This document shows positions 44,062-52,796 of a stretch of DNA of 64,000 bases, in pieces. The notes below the pieces were generated by a model that was not told the DNA's origin, searched no databases, and saw nothing but the letters and a program-made list of their open reading frames with translations. How positions within the stretch are numbered: position 1 is the first letter of the stretch; every line of letters begins with the position of its first letter. The stretch is from an uncultured Eubacteriales bacterium (lineage in GTDB: Bacteria; Bacillota; Clostridia; Peptostreptococcales; Anaerovoracaceae). The position numbers were made by a program, and so were the translations under genes. The stretch covers positions 1 through 64,000 of the forward strand of contig CACZAM010000003.1 in assembly GCA_902779185.1 (NCBI GenBank), in the 5' to 3' direction.

Positions 44062-44982
44062 ATGGGAGAAATAAAGCATCTTATCAATATCACTGATCTG
44101 AGCGTAGAAGACATCAGCCATCTGATGGAGACCGCGGATGATATCATCGCGCATCCTGAAGATTACTGGAATGCCTGCGCTCACAAGAAGCTTGCCACTC
44201 TGTTCTTTGAACCAAGCACCAGAACAAGGCTGTCCTTCACGGCGGCCATGATGGAGCTGGGCGGCAACGTGCTGGGATTCGACCAGGCGCAGTCGAGCTC
44301 CTCGGCGAAGGGCGAGACCGTGGCAGACACCATCGTAATGGCGGGATGCTATGCCGATATCATAGCGATGAGACACCCTAAGGAAGGCGCTCCGGTAGTC
44401 GGATCCGCCAAATCCTCGGTCCCTATCATCAACGCGGGAGACGGCGGGCATTTCCACCCTACGCAGACGCTGACCGACCTCATGACAATTCACCGCAAAA
44501 AGGGCGAGATAGGAAACTTCACTGTAGGACTTTGCGGAGACCTCAAGTATGGCAGAACGGTGCACTCGCTCATCGACGCGCTGCTCAGATATGAGGGCGT
44601 CAAGTACATCATGATCGCTCCTGAGGAGCTGAGGATCCCGGGATACATCAGGGACAGGCTCAACAACGCCGGTGTAGAATGGCGCGAGGTGGAAAGCCTT
44701 GAGGACGCGATCCCTGAACTCGACATACTGTATATGACCAGAATACAGCAGGAGAGATTCCCAAGCTGGGAAGAGTATGAAAAACTCAAGGACAGCTTCA
44801 TACTTACAAGGGCCATGCTGAAGCCGGCTAAGGAAGACATGATAATCATGCATCCGCTTCCTCGCGTAAACGAGATAGACGTGGATGTAGACGACGATCC
44901 GAGAGCATGCTATTTCTATCAGGCGCTTATGGGCAAGTACATACGCATGGCGCTCATACTGTATCTGCTGGGCATCAAATAG
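44062..44982 (+). CDS. pyrB: Aspartate carbamoyltransferase catalytic chain
   Basis: A 306-residue enzyme with STRTRLSF and the aspartate-type loop AQSSSSAKGETVADT, and the HPLPRV motif near the C-terminus that distinguishes it from ornithine transcarbamoylase. It catalyses the first committed step of pyrimidine synthesis. It precedes pyrI by 13 bases and follows the cyclodeaminase-like gene by 17, so argF to pyrI form one carbamoyl-phosphate-using cluster. Confidence 0.96.
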   Translation: MGEIKHLINITDLSVEDISHLMETADDIIAHPEDYWNACAHKKLATLFFEPSTRTRLSFTAAMMELGGNVLGFDQAQSSSSAKGETVADTIVMAGCYADIIAMRHPKEGAPVVGSAKSSVPIINAGDGGHFHPTQTLTDLMTIHRKKGEIGNFTVGLCGDLKYGRTVHSLIDALLRYEGVKYIMIAPEELRIPGYIRDRLNNAGVEWREVESLEDAIPELDILYMTRIQQERFPSWEEYEKLKDSFILTRAMLKPAKEDMIIMHPLPRVNEIDVDVDDDPRACYFYQALMGKYIRMALILYLLGIK

Positions 44983-44995
44983 AGAGGAGGACCAC

Positions 44996-45415
44996 ATGAA
45001 CATAGACGGAATCAATACGGGATATGTACTCGACCATATCAAGGCCGGCAAGGGTTTTGAACTTTATCACCTCCTCGGTCTCGACAAGGCGGACTGCACG
45101 GTAGCCATCATCCAGAGGGCATCCAGCGAGAAGTACGGAGCCAAGGATATAATCAAGATCGATGCGGATATTCCTATCGACTATGATCTTATCGGATACA
45201 TCAGCTCGGATATCACTGTAAACATAGTAAAGGACCGCGAGCTCGTGAAGAAGTTCAAGCCGGGTCCTCCGACAGAGCTCAGGAATGTGATCCAGTGCCG
45301 CAATCCGAGATGCATCACGTCGGTAGAGAGAGGCATACCGCAGAGGTTCAGGCTCGTAGATAAAGAATCGAGAGATTACCGCTGCGTATACTGTGACACT
45401 TTGTACAGAGAATAA
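44996..45415 (+). CDS. pyrI: Aspartate carbamoyltransferase regulatory chain
   Basis: A 139-residue regulatory subunit. The N-terminal allosteric domain is followed by a zinc domain with four cysteines, C101-x4-C106 and C130-x2-C133. It binds CTP/ATP and allows allosteric control of PyrB. Bacillus-type organisms lack it, whereas many Clostridia carry it. A GGAGGA ribosome site is present, and a hairpin follows at 45426. Confidence 0.95.
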   Translation: MNIDGINTGYVLDHIKAGKGFELYHLLGLDKADCTVAIIQRASSEKYGAKDIIKIDADIPIDYDLIGYISSDITVNIVKDRELVKKFKPGPPTELRNVIQCRNPRCITSVERGIPQRFRLVDKESRDYRCVYCDTLYRE

Positions 45416-45425
45416 GTAAACGTGT

Positions 45426-45452
45426 GGACTCCATGGCCGGGCCATGGAGTCC
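45426..45452 (+). terminator. Perfect hairpin after pyrI
   Basis: GGACTCCATGG pairs perfectly over eleven bases with CCATGGAGTCC around CCGGG. The T-tract is short (TTT). It ends nine bases before the ribosome site of the next gene, so it may also shape that gene's expression. Confidence 0.65.
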
Positions 45453-45471
45453 TTTCGATAAAGGAGTCTTT

Positions 45472-46218
45472 ATGAAAAAAAACAGTTTTATGATGATACT
45501 GCTTGCGGCATTGATGGTATTTGTGCTTGTGATGACAGGCTGCGGCAAGCAGACCGAAAGCGGAGAACCTGCTGATGCATCAGCTGAAACAGAGGCTGAG
45601 ACAGAATCAGCAGCAGAAGAAGGGTCGGTGATCGATTATATGGTAATAGTAAATAAGAGCAACCCATTGCCGGACGGATGGGAAGAGGCTCTGGATCTCA
45701 AGATGACTACCAATTCAGTAGGCGATGATGTGTATGTTGAAAGAAAAGCATACGAAGCATACCTCGCGCTCAAGGAAGCAGTCGAAAAAGACCTGGAAGG
45801 ATACGATAAAGGAGAAGTCAGACTGCAACTGGACTCCGCATTCAGAAGCATTGCCGCACAGCAGAAGATAGTCGATGATTTTACCGAAAAATACGGTGAA
45901 GATTATGTTAAGCGCTATGTGGCGGTTCCCGGCTTTTCCGAGCACCATACCGGGCTTGCTCTCGATCTCTACTTCACAATAGACGGTAAGGACATTTATG
46001 AGAACGAAGACCTCGTACAGTATCCGGATATATGGGAAGTGATACACGCGAGACTCCCTGAATTCGGATTCATACTCCGCTACACTGAGGCCGGCGAGGC
46101 TGCTACGGGCTATGCGTATGAGCCATGGCATATACGCTATCTGGACAGCCCTGAGACCGCGGAAGAGATCACGGACAAAGGCATCACGCTTGAAGAATAT
46201 CTTGAAAATGCAAAATAG
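45472..46218 (+). CDS. VanY-type D-alanyl-D-alanine carboxypeptidase lipoprotein
   Basis: A 248-residue protein. A lipoprotein signal ends VMTGC, so C24 is lipidated; an acidic Ser/Ala/Glu linker follows (about 25-50). The M15B peptidase domain has SEHHTGLALD (zinc His and Asp) and EPWHIRYL (zinc His). It trims D-Ala-D-Ala from peptidoglycan stem peptides at the outer face of the membrane. AAGGAG supports ATG 45472. It may have housekeeping wall functions rather than vancomycin resistance, since no VanRS or VanHAX genes are near. Confidence 0.9.
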   Translation: MKKNSFMMILLAALMVFVLVMTGCGKQTESGEPADASAETEAETESAAEEGSVIDYMVIVNKSNPLPDGWEEALDLKMTTNSVGDDVYVERKAYEAYLALKEAVEKDLEGYDKGEVRLQLDSAFRSIAAQQKIVDDFTEKYGEDYVKRYVAVPGFSEHHTGLALDLYFTIDGKDIYENEDLVQYPDIWEVIHARLPEFGFILRYTEAGEAATGYAYEPWHIRYLDSPETAEEITDKGITLEEYLENAK

Positions 46219-46245
46219 CGGAACGGCTTAGAGCAGGAGGAGATA

Positions 46246-47631
46246 ATGGGTATAATTGCAGGATTCATGGTGCCGCACCCGCCTATGATCGTGCCTGAGA
46301 TAGGAAGGGGAAGCGAGGCACAGGTGGCAGAAACCACTGCCGCCTATGAGAGAGTCGCGGACGAGATAGCCGCGCTCGCGCCCGAAACCATTATAATTAC
46401 CAGTCCGCACTCCATAATGTACGCGGACTACTTTCACATCTCACCCGGCAGAAGCGCGAGCGGCAGTTTCGCCGGATTCAGGGCGCCGGGCGTCAGATTT
46501 AACGAAGAGTACGACACTGATCTGGTAAGAGAGATCTGCAGGCTGGCGGATGAAGAAGACTTCCCTGCGGGCACTCTGGGAGAGCGCGACAGTAAGCTCG
46601 ATCACGGCACTATGGTGCCGCTCTGGTTCATAAGAAATAAGTATAAAGGCGGAAAGATCGTACGCATAGGCCTTTCCGGGCTTCCGCTGATCGATCATTA
46701 CCGGCTTGGCATGATGATACGCGAGGCCGCAGAAAATACCGGGCGCCGGGTCGTGTTGGTCGCAAGCGGAGATCTCTCGCACAAGCTGCAGGATTACGGG
46801 CCTTATGGATATACGCCTGAAGGACCTGAATACGACGAGAGGATAATGGGCGTGATGGGGCGCGCCGCCTTCGGCGAACTCCTCGATTTTGACAGCACTT
46901 TCTGCGACAAGGCTGCCGAGTGCGGGCACAGGTCGTTCGTAATCATGGGCGGCGCGTTCGACGGCACAGCCGTCAGGGCGGAAAGGCTGTGCCACCAGGA
47001 CGTAACAGGCGTCGGCTACGGCATCTGCACATTCTATCCTGAAGGTCCGGATGAAAGCAGGCACTTCCTTGAGCGGAAGATGAGCGACATCGAGGAGGAT
47101 CTGAGGGCGAAGCGAGATCAGTCTGACGAATATGTGAGGCTTGCACGCGAGGCGGTCGAGGCGTATGTGCTCAGACGTGAAGTGCTTGATGTGCCTGCAG
47201 GTCTGCCTGATGAAATGCTTACTGCACAGGCCGGCGCGTTCGTTTCGATACACGAGCACGGAGAACTCAGGGGATGCATAGGCACGATCGCTCCTACAAG
47301 GAGCAATTTGGCAGAGGAGATCATCGGCAATGCGATCAGCGCTTCGACCAGAGATCCGAGATTCCCGGCCATAAAGCCGGATGAGCTCCCATGGCTCGAG
47401 ATAAATGTTGACGTGCTCGGCGAGCCTGAAGATATCGATTCGGAAGACGAACTCGATGTAAAAAGATACGGGGTCATTGTCAGCTGCGGGCACAGGAGAG
47501 GTCTTCTTCTGCCTGACCTCGACGGCATAGATACGCCGCGGCAGCAGGTGGAGATCGCCATGAAGAAGGGCGGCATACACAAATTTGAAAAGTATAAACT
47601 TCAGAGATTCGAGGTAATCAGGCATTACTGA
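46246..47631 (+). CDS. AmmeMemoRadiSam protein: MEMO-like (LigB) domain fused to AMMECR1 domain
   Basis: A 461-residue fusion. Residues 1-about 265 are a MEMO/extradiol-dioxygenase-like domain (N-terminal PHPPMIVPEIGRG; later KLDHGTMVPLWF and ASGDLSHKL). Residues about 295-461 are AMMECR1 (ELRGCIGTIAPT, ASTRDPRFPAI, RRGLLLPDLDGIDTPRQQVE). The two families and a radical SAM enzyme form the conserved but biochemically unresolved AmmeMemoRadiSam set; the SAM enzyme is the next gene. A GGAGGAGAT ribosome site precedes the ATG. The fusion implies the two parts act in one complex. Confidence 0.9.
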   Translation: MGIIAGFMVPHPPMIVPEIGRGSEAQVAETTAAYERVADEIAALAPETIIITSPHSIMYADYFHISPGRSASGSFAGFRAPGVRFNEEYDTDLVREICRLADEEDFPAGTLGERDSKLDHGTMVPLWFIRNKYKGGKIVRIGLSGLPLIDHYRLGMMIREAAENTGRRVVLVASGDLSHKLQDYGPYGYTPEGPEYDERIMGVMGRAAFGELLDFDSTFCDKAAECGHRSFVIMGGAFDGTAVRAERLCHQDVTGVGYGICTFYPEGPDESRHFLERKMSDIEEDLRAKRDQSDEYVRLAREAVEAYVLRREVLDVPAGLPDEMLTAQAGAFVSIHEHGELRGCIGTIAPTRSNLAEEIIGNAISASTRDPRFPAIKPDELPWLEINVDVLGEPEDIDSEDELDVKRYGVIVSCGHRRGLLLPDLDGIDTPRQQVEIAMKKGGIHKFEKYKLQRFEVIRHY

Positions 47632-47648
47632 AAAAAGGAAGGCGCAAA

Positions 47649-48509
47649 TTGGCTGTTTGTAAAGTTTGTTTCAGACACTGCAATATTCCTGAAGGCGGGC
47701 TGGGCTTCTGCGGAGCCCGCACCTGCATTGACGGGGCGGTAACTGCCGCGAATTACGGCAGGGTCACTTCACTTGCCCTGGACCCGATAGAAAAGAAACC
47801 TCTGGCGAGGTTCCATCCGGGCTCGATGATAGTTTCGGCCGGAAGCTACGGCTGCAACCTCAGATGCCCTTTCTGTCAGAACTACCAGATATCCTGGTCT
47901 GAAGAGGCATACAGGTTTGCGGACAGGGCGGAGTTCATTCCTCCTGAGGAGCTTGCGCAGATAGCTTTCTCGGTCAGGGACCGCGGCAACATTGGCGTTG
48001 CTTTTACCTACAACGAGCCTCTGATAGGATACGAATACATCCGGGATACCGCAAAGCTCGTTCATGAGCAGGGGATGGTCAATGTGCTGGTCACGAACGG
48101 TACGGCTGACCTGCAGGTGCTCGGTGAGCTCGCGCCTTACATCGACGCGATGAACATAGACTTAAAGGGCTTCACTGATCACTACTATAATGAAGTGCTC
48201 GGCGGCAGCCGCGCCATGACGATGGCTTTCATCGAAGAAGCCGTGAAGCACTGCCACGTAGAGCTGACCACGCTGATCGTTCCCGGAGAAAACGACAGCG
48301 AAGAGGAGATCCGTGAGATGACATCATGGATCGCGGGCCTGACGGACGCTGAAGGCAAACTGATCGGTGCGGAGATCCCGCTTCACATCTCGAGATTTTT
48401 CCCGAGATTCCACATGACTGACCGGGACGCAACGAATGTGAGGCTCGTTTACAGGCTCGCGGATGTGGCCCGCGAAAAACTGAAACATGTATACACGGGC
48501 AACTGCTGA
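47649..48509 (+). CDS. AmmeMemoRadiSam system radical SAM enzyme
   Basis: A 286-residue radical SAM protein. The 4Fe-4S motif is CxxxCxxC with C69, C73 and C76 (GCNLRCPFCQN). An N-terminal Cys-rich segment (CKVCFRHCNIPEGGLGFCGAR) resembles that of pyruvate-formate-lyase-activase-like enzymes and may hold another cluster. The start is TTG 47649 behind AAGGAAGG. It lies 17 bases after the MEMO-AMMECR1 fusion gene. The reaction of this system is unknown. Confidence 0.92.
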   Translation: MAVCKVCFRHCNIPEGGLGFCGARTCIDGAVTAANYGRVTSLALDPIEKKPLARFHPGSMIVSAGSYGCNLRCPFCQNYQISWSEEAYRFADRAEFIPPEELAQIAFSVRDRGNIGVAFTYNEPLIGYEYIRDTAKLVHEQGMVNVLVTNGTADLQVLGELAPYIDAMNIDLKGFTDHYYNEVLGGSRAMTMAFIEEAVKHCHVELTTLIVPGENDSEEEIREMTSWIAGLTDAEGKLIGAEIPLHISRFFPRFHMTDRDATNVRLVYRLADVAREKLKHVYTGNC

Positions 48510-48567
48510 TGAAAGCCGCGCAAATGAAGCGCCGGCAGACTTATATAACACTTACCGGGGGACGGAC

Positions 48568-49329
48568 TTGAGAAAAATCACTTCTAAGGACATAGGGGCA
48601 GCGCTCCGCACATCATCGCCTATCATCGTGACCTTTATTGTACTGGGGATCGGATACGGCATACTGATGCAGAAACACGGTTATAGTCCCGTGTGGTCGC
48701 TGCTCTCCGGAATAATCATATTCAGCGGCACCGCGCAGTTCGTCAGTGTGACGATGCTGAGCAGCGGGTCTGTGCTGATGGCAGGAATCACCGCGCTGAT
48801 GATATCCGCCAGACACGTATTCTTCAGCATCTCCATGATCGGCCGCTACAACAGCGAAGGCAGGCGCAAGGGCTACCTCTATTACGCACTCTGCGACGAG
48901 ACCTACGCCATGCTCAGCAAGGATGACGGACCTGAAGGAGTCAATGTCAGCAATTACAGGCTGCTGGTTACGCTGTTTGACCAAAGCGCCTGGGTAATAG
49001 GTTCTTTCCTGGGAGGATGGATAGGCACCCTGCTCACCTTCGACTCAACGGGCATCGATTTCGCGATGACCGCTCTTTTCACGACCGTATTCATTCAGCA
49101 ATGGCTGGATAACAGGAACCATCTGCCTGCCGTGCTGGGAGTCGCCGCAACACTCGCGTGCCGTCTCATCTTCGGACGTGACATTTTCCTCATCCCGGCG
49201 ATGGTCATAATCATAGGAGTGCTGATCGCCGCCCGCGGCAGAATAGAGCCCGAAGGAACAGATATCCGGACGGAGAACGGAATCCCTGCCGGAAACGATG
49301 ATCTTGCGGGAGGTGAGAGCCATGACTGA
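48568..49329 (+). CDS. azlC: AzlC-type branched-chain amino acid exporter, large subunit
   Basis: A 253-residue membrane protein. The first helix region SPIIVTFIVLGIGYGILMQ and the motif SARHVFFSISM are typical of AzlC. With AzlD it exports branched-chain amino acids or their analogues. TTG 48568 is preferred, since GGGGGA lies just upstream; an in-frame ATG at 48487 would overlap the radical SAM gene. The C-terminus has a charged tail. It overlaps azlD by eight bases. Confidence 0.88.
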   Translation: MRKITSKDIGAALRTSSPIIVTFIVLGIGYGILMQKHGYSPVWSLLSGIIIFSGTAQFVSVTMLSSGSVLMAGITALMISARHVFFSISMIGRYNSEGRRKGYLYYALCDETYAMLSKDDGPEGVNVSNYRLLVTLFDQSAWVIGSFLGGWIGTLLTFDSTGIDFAMTALFTTVFIQQWLDNRNHLPAVLGVAATLACRLIFGRDIFLIPAMVIIIGVLIAARGRIEPEGTDIRTENGIPAGNDDLAGGESHD

Positions 49330-49651
49330 GAACGGACACGCCATTATAGTGATCATTGTCATGGGTATGGCCGTCCTGGCAACAAGGATCGTTCCGGTAC
49401 TCGTCTTCGGAAGAGGCGAAAAAGTGCCGGAGCTCATACTCTACCTTGGCCGGGTGGTTCCTTACACAGCGATGGGTCTTCTGATAGTATATTGTCTGAG
49501 GGATATGCCGGTGCTCGAAGCGCCGCACGGTCTGCCTGAGATCATCGCTCTGGCGGCAGTTACCGTTACATACCTGTGGAAACGCAACACGATATTCAGC
49601 GTCGTGATCGGAACAGCACTGTACATGTTTCTTGTACAGTCGGTATTCTAG
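49322..49651 (+). CDS. azlD: AzlD-type branched-chain amino acid exporter, small subunit
   Basis: A 109-residue membrane protein with about four helices, including ATRIVPVLVFGR and LGRVVPYTAMGLLIVYC, typical of AzlD. GGAGGTGAG fixes the start at 49322, inside the end of azlC, so translation is coupled. The pair is a complete AzlCD exporter. Confidence 0.9.
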   Translation: MTENGHAIIVIIVMGMAVLATRIVPVLVFGRGEKVPELILYLGRVVPYTAMGLLIVYCLRDMPVLEAPHGLPEIIALAAVTVTYLWKRNTIFSVVIGTALYMFLVQSVF

Positions 49652-49707
49652 GCAGCGCATATATATCATCGCTCCTTAAACCCTGAATGCTTTCGTCTCA
49701 GCAGAAA

Positions 49708-49727
49708 CGGGTCATTAAACTGACCCG
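49708..49727 (+). promoter_or_regulatory. Perfect hairpin 20 bases before hflX
   Basis: CGGGTCA (49708-49714) pairs with TGACCCG (49721-49727) around TTAAAC. No T-tract follows. It lies just upstream of the AAAGGAA ribosome site and the TTG start, so it may affect hflX translation or act as an mRNA end. Confidence 0.4.
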
Positions 49728-49747
49728 AAAAGGAACCGGATAACAGA

Positions 49748-51007
49748 TTGAACGACCTTCTTACGGAAAACACAGACCATATTGAAAAGTACATACTTGT
49801 CGCAGTCGCTTCGGGAAACGAGGAAGCCGCCTGGGACTCACTTGACGAGCTCGCGGATCTGCTGGATACCGCCGGCGGAGAGACTGTGATGCAGGCAGTG
49901 CAGAATCTGGCTCATCCCGACAAGTCGACATACATCGGCAAGGGTAAGGCGGCGGAGCTCCGCGAGTCGATTGAGATCCACGAAGCTGACGGCATAATAT
50001 GCGACGATGAGCTGACTGCCTCACAGATGCGCAACCTGTCAGAACTGACAGGTGCGAAGGTCATCGACAGAACAACACTCATACTGGATATCTTTGCCGC
50101 CCACGCCCGCACAAGGGAGGGCAAGCTTCAGGTGGAGATAGCTCAGCAGAAATACAGATACGCAAGGCTCCGCGGCATGGGTGAGGCCCTTTCAAGACTT
50201 GGCGCCGGTATCGGTACAAGAGGACCGGGCGAGACAAAGCTCGAGACGGACAGGCGTGTTATACAGAAGCGCATTAAAATACTGTCGGACGATATCGAGG
50301 CCATGAAGAGGGCGCGCGACACGGCACGGAAGAAACGTTCGGTCAACGCTGTGCCGACCGCGGCCATCGTCGGCTACACAAACGCGGGCAAGTCGACGCT
50401 GCTCAACAGGCTCACAGGTTCAGAGGTGCTTTCTGAAGACAAGCTTTTCGCGACGCTCGATCCGACTACAAGGGCGGCGCTTCTGCCCGACGGCCAGCAG
50501 GTGCTCTTCACCGATACTGTCGGATTCATTAACAAACTGCCGCATAACCTGGTCGATGCCTTCCGCAGCACGCTTGAAGAAGCCGGCTACGCGGACATTA
50601 TAGTACATGTGATAGATGCCTCCGACCCGCAGGCGGAGATGCACAGAAGAGTGGTTTATGATACACTCATAGACCTCGGAATAAGCGACAAGCCGGTCAT
50701 CACGCTGTGGAACAAGTCAGACCTTGTCGACGAGGACGCGCTCTTCAGGGATTTCGGAGCCAACGCATCGGTGAAGATCTCCGCGAAGACAGGCGCCGGC
50801 CTCGATGAGTTCTACAGCGTGCTCGCGAGGCTGCTCCGGGAGAGCCGAATCTTCATAGATACGGTCATCCCTTACAAAAATACGGCAGTGGTGGCTGAGA
50901 TAAGAAAGGCGGGCCAGCTCCTTTCCGAAGAGTACGAGGAGGAGGGCATACATATAAAGGCATATGTGCCGCGCGCCCTGGCCGGCAGATATAAATGGTC
51001 AAAATGA
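49748..51007 (+). CDS. hflX: GTPase HflX
   Basis: A 419-residue ribosome-associated GTPase. An N-terminal HflX domain with a coiled-coil (residues about 20-195; RGPGETKLETDRR) precedes the G domain. G1 is GYTNAGKST (K215), and G3 is DTVGFINKLPHNLV. HflX splits stalled or stress-damaged ribosomes. The start is TTG 49748. Length is typical. Upstream are AzlCD and a perfect hairpin; downstream the SanA-like gene follows after 27 bases. Confidence 0.95.
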   Translation: MNDLLTENTDHIEKYILVAVASGNEEAAWDSLDELADLLDTAGGETVMQAVQNLAHPDKSTYIGKGKAAELRESIEIHEADGIICDDELTASQMRNLSELTGAKVIDRTTLILDIFAAHARTREGKLQVEIAQQKYRYARLRGMGEALSRLGAGIGTRGPGETKLETDRRVIQKRIKILSDDIEAMKRARDTARKKRSVNAVPTAAIVGYTNAGKSTLLNRLTGSEVLSEDKLFATLDPTTRAALLPDGQQVLFTDTVGFINKLPHNLVDAFRSTLEEAGYADIIVHVIDASDPQAEMHRRVVYDTLIDLGISDKPVITLWNKSDLVDEDALFRDFGANASVKISAKTGAGLDEFYSVLARLLRESRIFIDTVIPYKNTAVVAEIRKAGQLLSEEYEEEGIHIKAYVPRALAGRYKWSK

Positions 51008-51034
51008 CAACATAAGCAATATACAAACTTATTA

Positions 51035-51727
51035 ATGAAGAAAGCTTTAAAAATCATAGTTACAATTATTATAGCTGCAGCGGTGCTCGCGCTCGGGATC
51101 AGCGCCTATGTTACCCGGTCGGTCTCAGATGACATTGCAGGAGTCGATACCGGCAACGGAATAAGCGCGGATGAGGCTGAAGCATGCAGGAGCATCGACC
51201 CGCAGTGCATACTGGTACTGGGCTGCGCGGTCTGGGAGGATAACGAGCCGTCGCCGATGCTCAAAGACAGGCTCGACACAGCCATTGCTCTTTACAAGGC
51301 AGGCATCGCGCCGAAGCTTCTGCTCAGCGGTGACAACAGCATAGTGGAGTACAGCGAACCGGACTGCATGCTGCAGTATACGCTTGCGCAGGGGGTCCCG
51401 CCGGGGGACATATTCCTTGATTACGCGGGATTCTCCACATATGAATCTGTATACAGGTCGCATGCAGTGTTCAAAGCGGACCGCATGATAGTGGTCACAC
51501 AGAAATATCACTTGTTCAGGGCGCTCAAGGCATGTGAGGCACTCGGAATTGAGGCAAGTGGTGTGGCGTCCAGCCAGCGGAAATATGGCGGAAGATATTA
51601 CAGGGAAGCGCGTGAGGTGCTGGCGCGAAATAAGGATCTTTTCAAGGGGATAGTCAAGGCGAAGCCTACATACCTCGGCGACGAGATCCCGATAGACGGC
51701 GACGGAACCGTGACGCATCTGAACTGA
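51035..51727 (+). CDS. SanA/YdcF-like DUF218 membrane protein
   Basis: A 230-residue protein with an N-terminal membrane anchor (residues about 5-27) and an extracytoplasmic DUF218 domain (ILVLGCAVWEDNEPSPMLKDRL, LLLSGDN, VVTQKYHLFRAL). SanA/ElyC-type proteins are linked with envelope integrity and vancomycin sensitivity; the biochemical activity is not established. No clear ribosome site precedes ATG 51035. The next gene starts 21 bases after the stop. Confidence 0.88.
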   Translation: MKKALKIIVTIIIAAAVLALGISAYVTRSVSDDIAGVDTGNGISADEAEACRSIDPQCILVLGCAVWEDNEPSPMLKDRLDTAIALYKAGIAPKLLLSGDNSIVEYSEPDCMLQYTLAQGVPPGDIFLDYAGFSTYESVYRSHAVFKADRMIVVTQKYHLFRALKACEALGIEASGVASSQRKYGGRYYREAREVLARNKDLFKGIVKAKPTYLGDEIPIDGDGTVTHLN

Positions 51728-51748
51728 ATGGTTTTCAGGAGGAAGAAT

Positions 51749-52246
51749 ATGAGCAGGATAGTGAATGAAGCGAAAGTGAAGAACCCGCTTATAGTCGGTA
51801 TCAGAGAACAGCTCGAGCACAGGGCTCTCTGGATGTACCTGCTTTGCGATGAGGCCGAAAAGCACGGACTCAAGGCTGAGGACTTTGCGCCGGATGCCAT
51901 AAAGCGCTGCGGATTGTATCAGGGCAGGAAACTGGTAGAGAAAGGCGGAAAGGGACAATCGCTCAAAGGCCTTAAAAAAGCGCTGTTCGGGTTCTTCGCG
52001 CAGAAAGTCTTTGAGATGAAGATACTCCGCTGCGATGATGACCATCTGGACATTGATTTCCACTACTGTCCGCTCGTCAAGGCGTGGCAGAAGCAGGGAT
52101 GCAGTGATGAGCAGATCGCTCTCATGTGCGACCACGCGATGTGCGGCGACAGGGGCATAGGCGAGTGCTTCGGGGTGGAGCTCGATCTGCCGGGCACGAT
52201 CGCGAAGGGCGATCCGACATGCCAGCTGAGATATGTCAGAAGATAA
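51749..52246 (+). CDS. L-2-amino-thiazoline-4-carboxylate hydrolase-like family protein
   Basis: A 165-residue soluble protein. The start at 51749 has an AGGAGGAAGA ribosome site. The C-terminal half, HYCPLVKAWQKQGCSDEQIA followed by a CDHAMCGDRG segment, matches the conserved core of the small ATC-hydrolase-like family (PF14196 by resemblance), with conserved Cys, Asp and His residues. Most family members are uncharacterised and the named activity may not apply. It sits between a SanA-like gene and a YbaK-like gene, which gives no clear functional hint. Confidence 0.7.
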   Translation: MSRIVNEAKVKNPLIVGIREQLEHRALWMYLLCDEAEKHGLKAEDFAPDAIKRCGLYQGRKLVEKGGKGQSLKGLKKALFGFFAQKVFEMKILRCDDDHLDIDFHYCPLVKAWQKQGCSDEQIALMCDHAMCGDRGIGECFGVELDLPGTIAKGDPTCQLRYVRR

Positions 52247-52266
52247 GCATAAAAGAGAAGAACAAT

Positions 52267-52743
52267 ATGAATGAAGCTGAAGTAAGAGGCCGCGAGTTCC
52301 TGAAAAGCAAGGGGATGAGCGACCGCATAATAGATTTCAAGAACACAGACATCACCGCGGAGAGCACGGCTCTGGCGCTCGATGTTGATGTGGACAGGAT
52401 TTGCAAAGGCCTTGCATTCAAGGGTAAGGGAGGCACGGCGATCGTGGTGATCGCGTCGGGAAAGTCCCGCGTAAATAACGGGATGTTCAGGAACGTATTC
52501 GGATTCAGGCCTACCATGCTTCCGGCGGAGCAGACGGAGGAGCTGGTAGGGCACATTGCGGGGACCATCAATCCGTTCTGCCTGAAGGACACGGCGAAGC
52601 TCTACCTCGATCTTTCGATCAGAAAGCATATGGGAGAGACCGTGTTCCCGGGCATAGGCGGCGAGGACTCAGTAGTGGAGCTTACGGTCGATGAGCTGGA
52701 AAAACTTGCGGATCCGGTCTGCTGGGTCAAGGTGACGATCTAA
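52267..52743 (+). CDS. YbaK/EbsC family aminoacyl-tRNA deacylase
   Basis: A 158-residue protein with the YbaK fold. Conserved pieces are KGLAFKGKGGTAIVVIASG (containing the essential lysine region), GFRPTMLPAEQT, and the end strand segment VFPGIGGEDSVVEL. The family hydrolyses mischarged tRNAs such as Cys-tRNA-Pro or Ala-tRNA-Pro. ATG 52267 follows an AAGAGAAGAA site; the longer open frame upstream overlaps the previous gene and is not used. Confidence 0.88.
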   Translation: MNEAEVRGREFLKSKGMSDRIIDFKNTDITAESTALALDVDVDRICKGLAFKGKGGTAIVVIASGKSRVNNGMFRNVFGFRPTMLPAEQTEELVGHIAGTINPFCLKDTAKLYLDLSIRKHMGETVFPGIGGEDSVVELTVDELEKLADPVCWVKVTI

Positions 52744-52796
52744 AGCTGACGGTCAAAGAAACGGGCTAACAAGACGGGTAAAGAGGCGGTTTAAAT

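Noticed and set aside
45472-46218. A vancomycin resistance locus
   Set aside because: A VanY-like peptidase and a distant SanA-like gene are present, but no vanRS or vanHAX genes.
46441-47625. A 394-codon minus-strand open frame
   Set aside because: It lies fully inside the MEMO-AMMECR1 fusion gene and shows no protein-like motifs.
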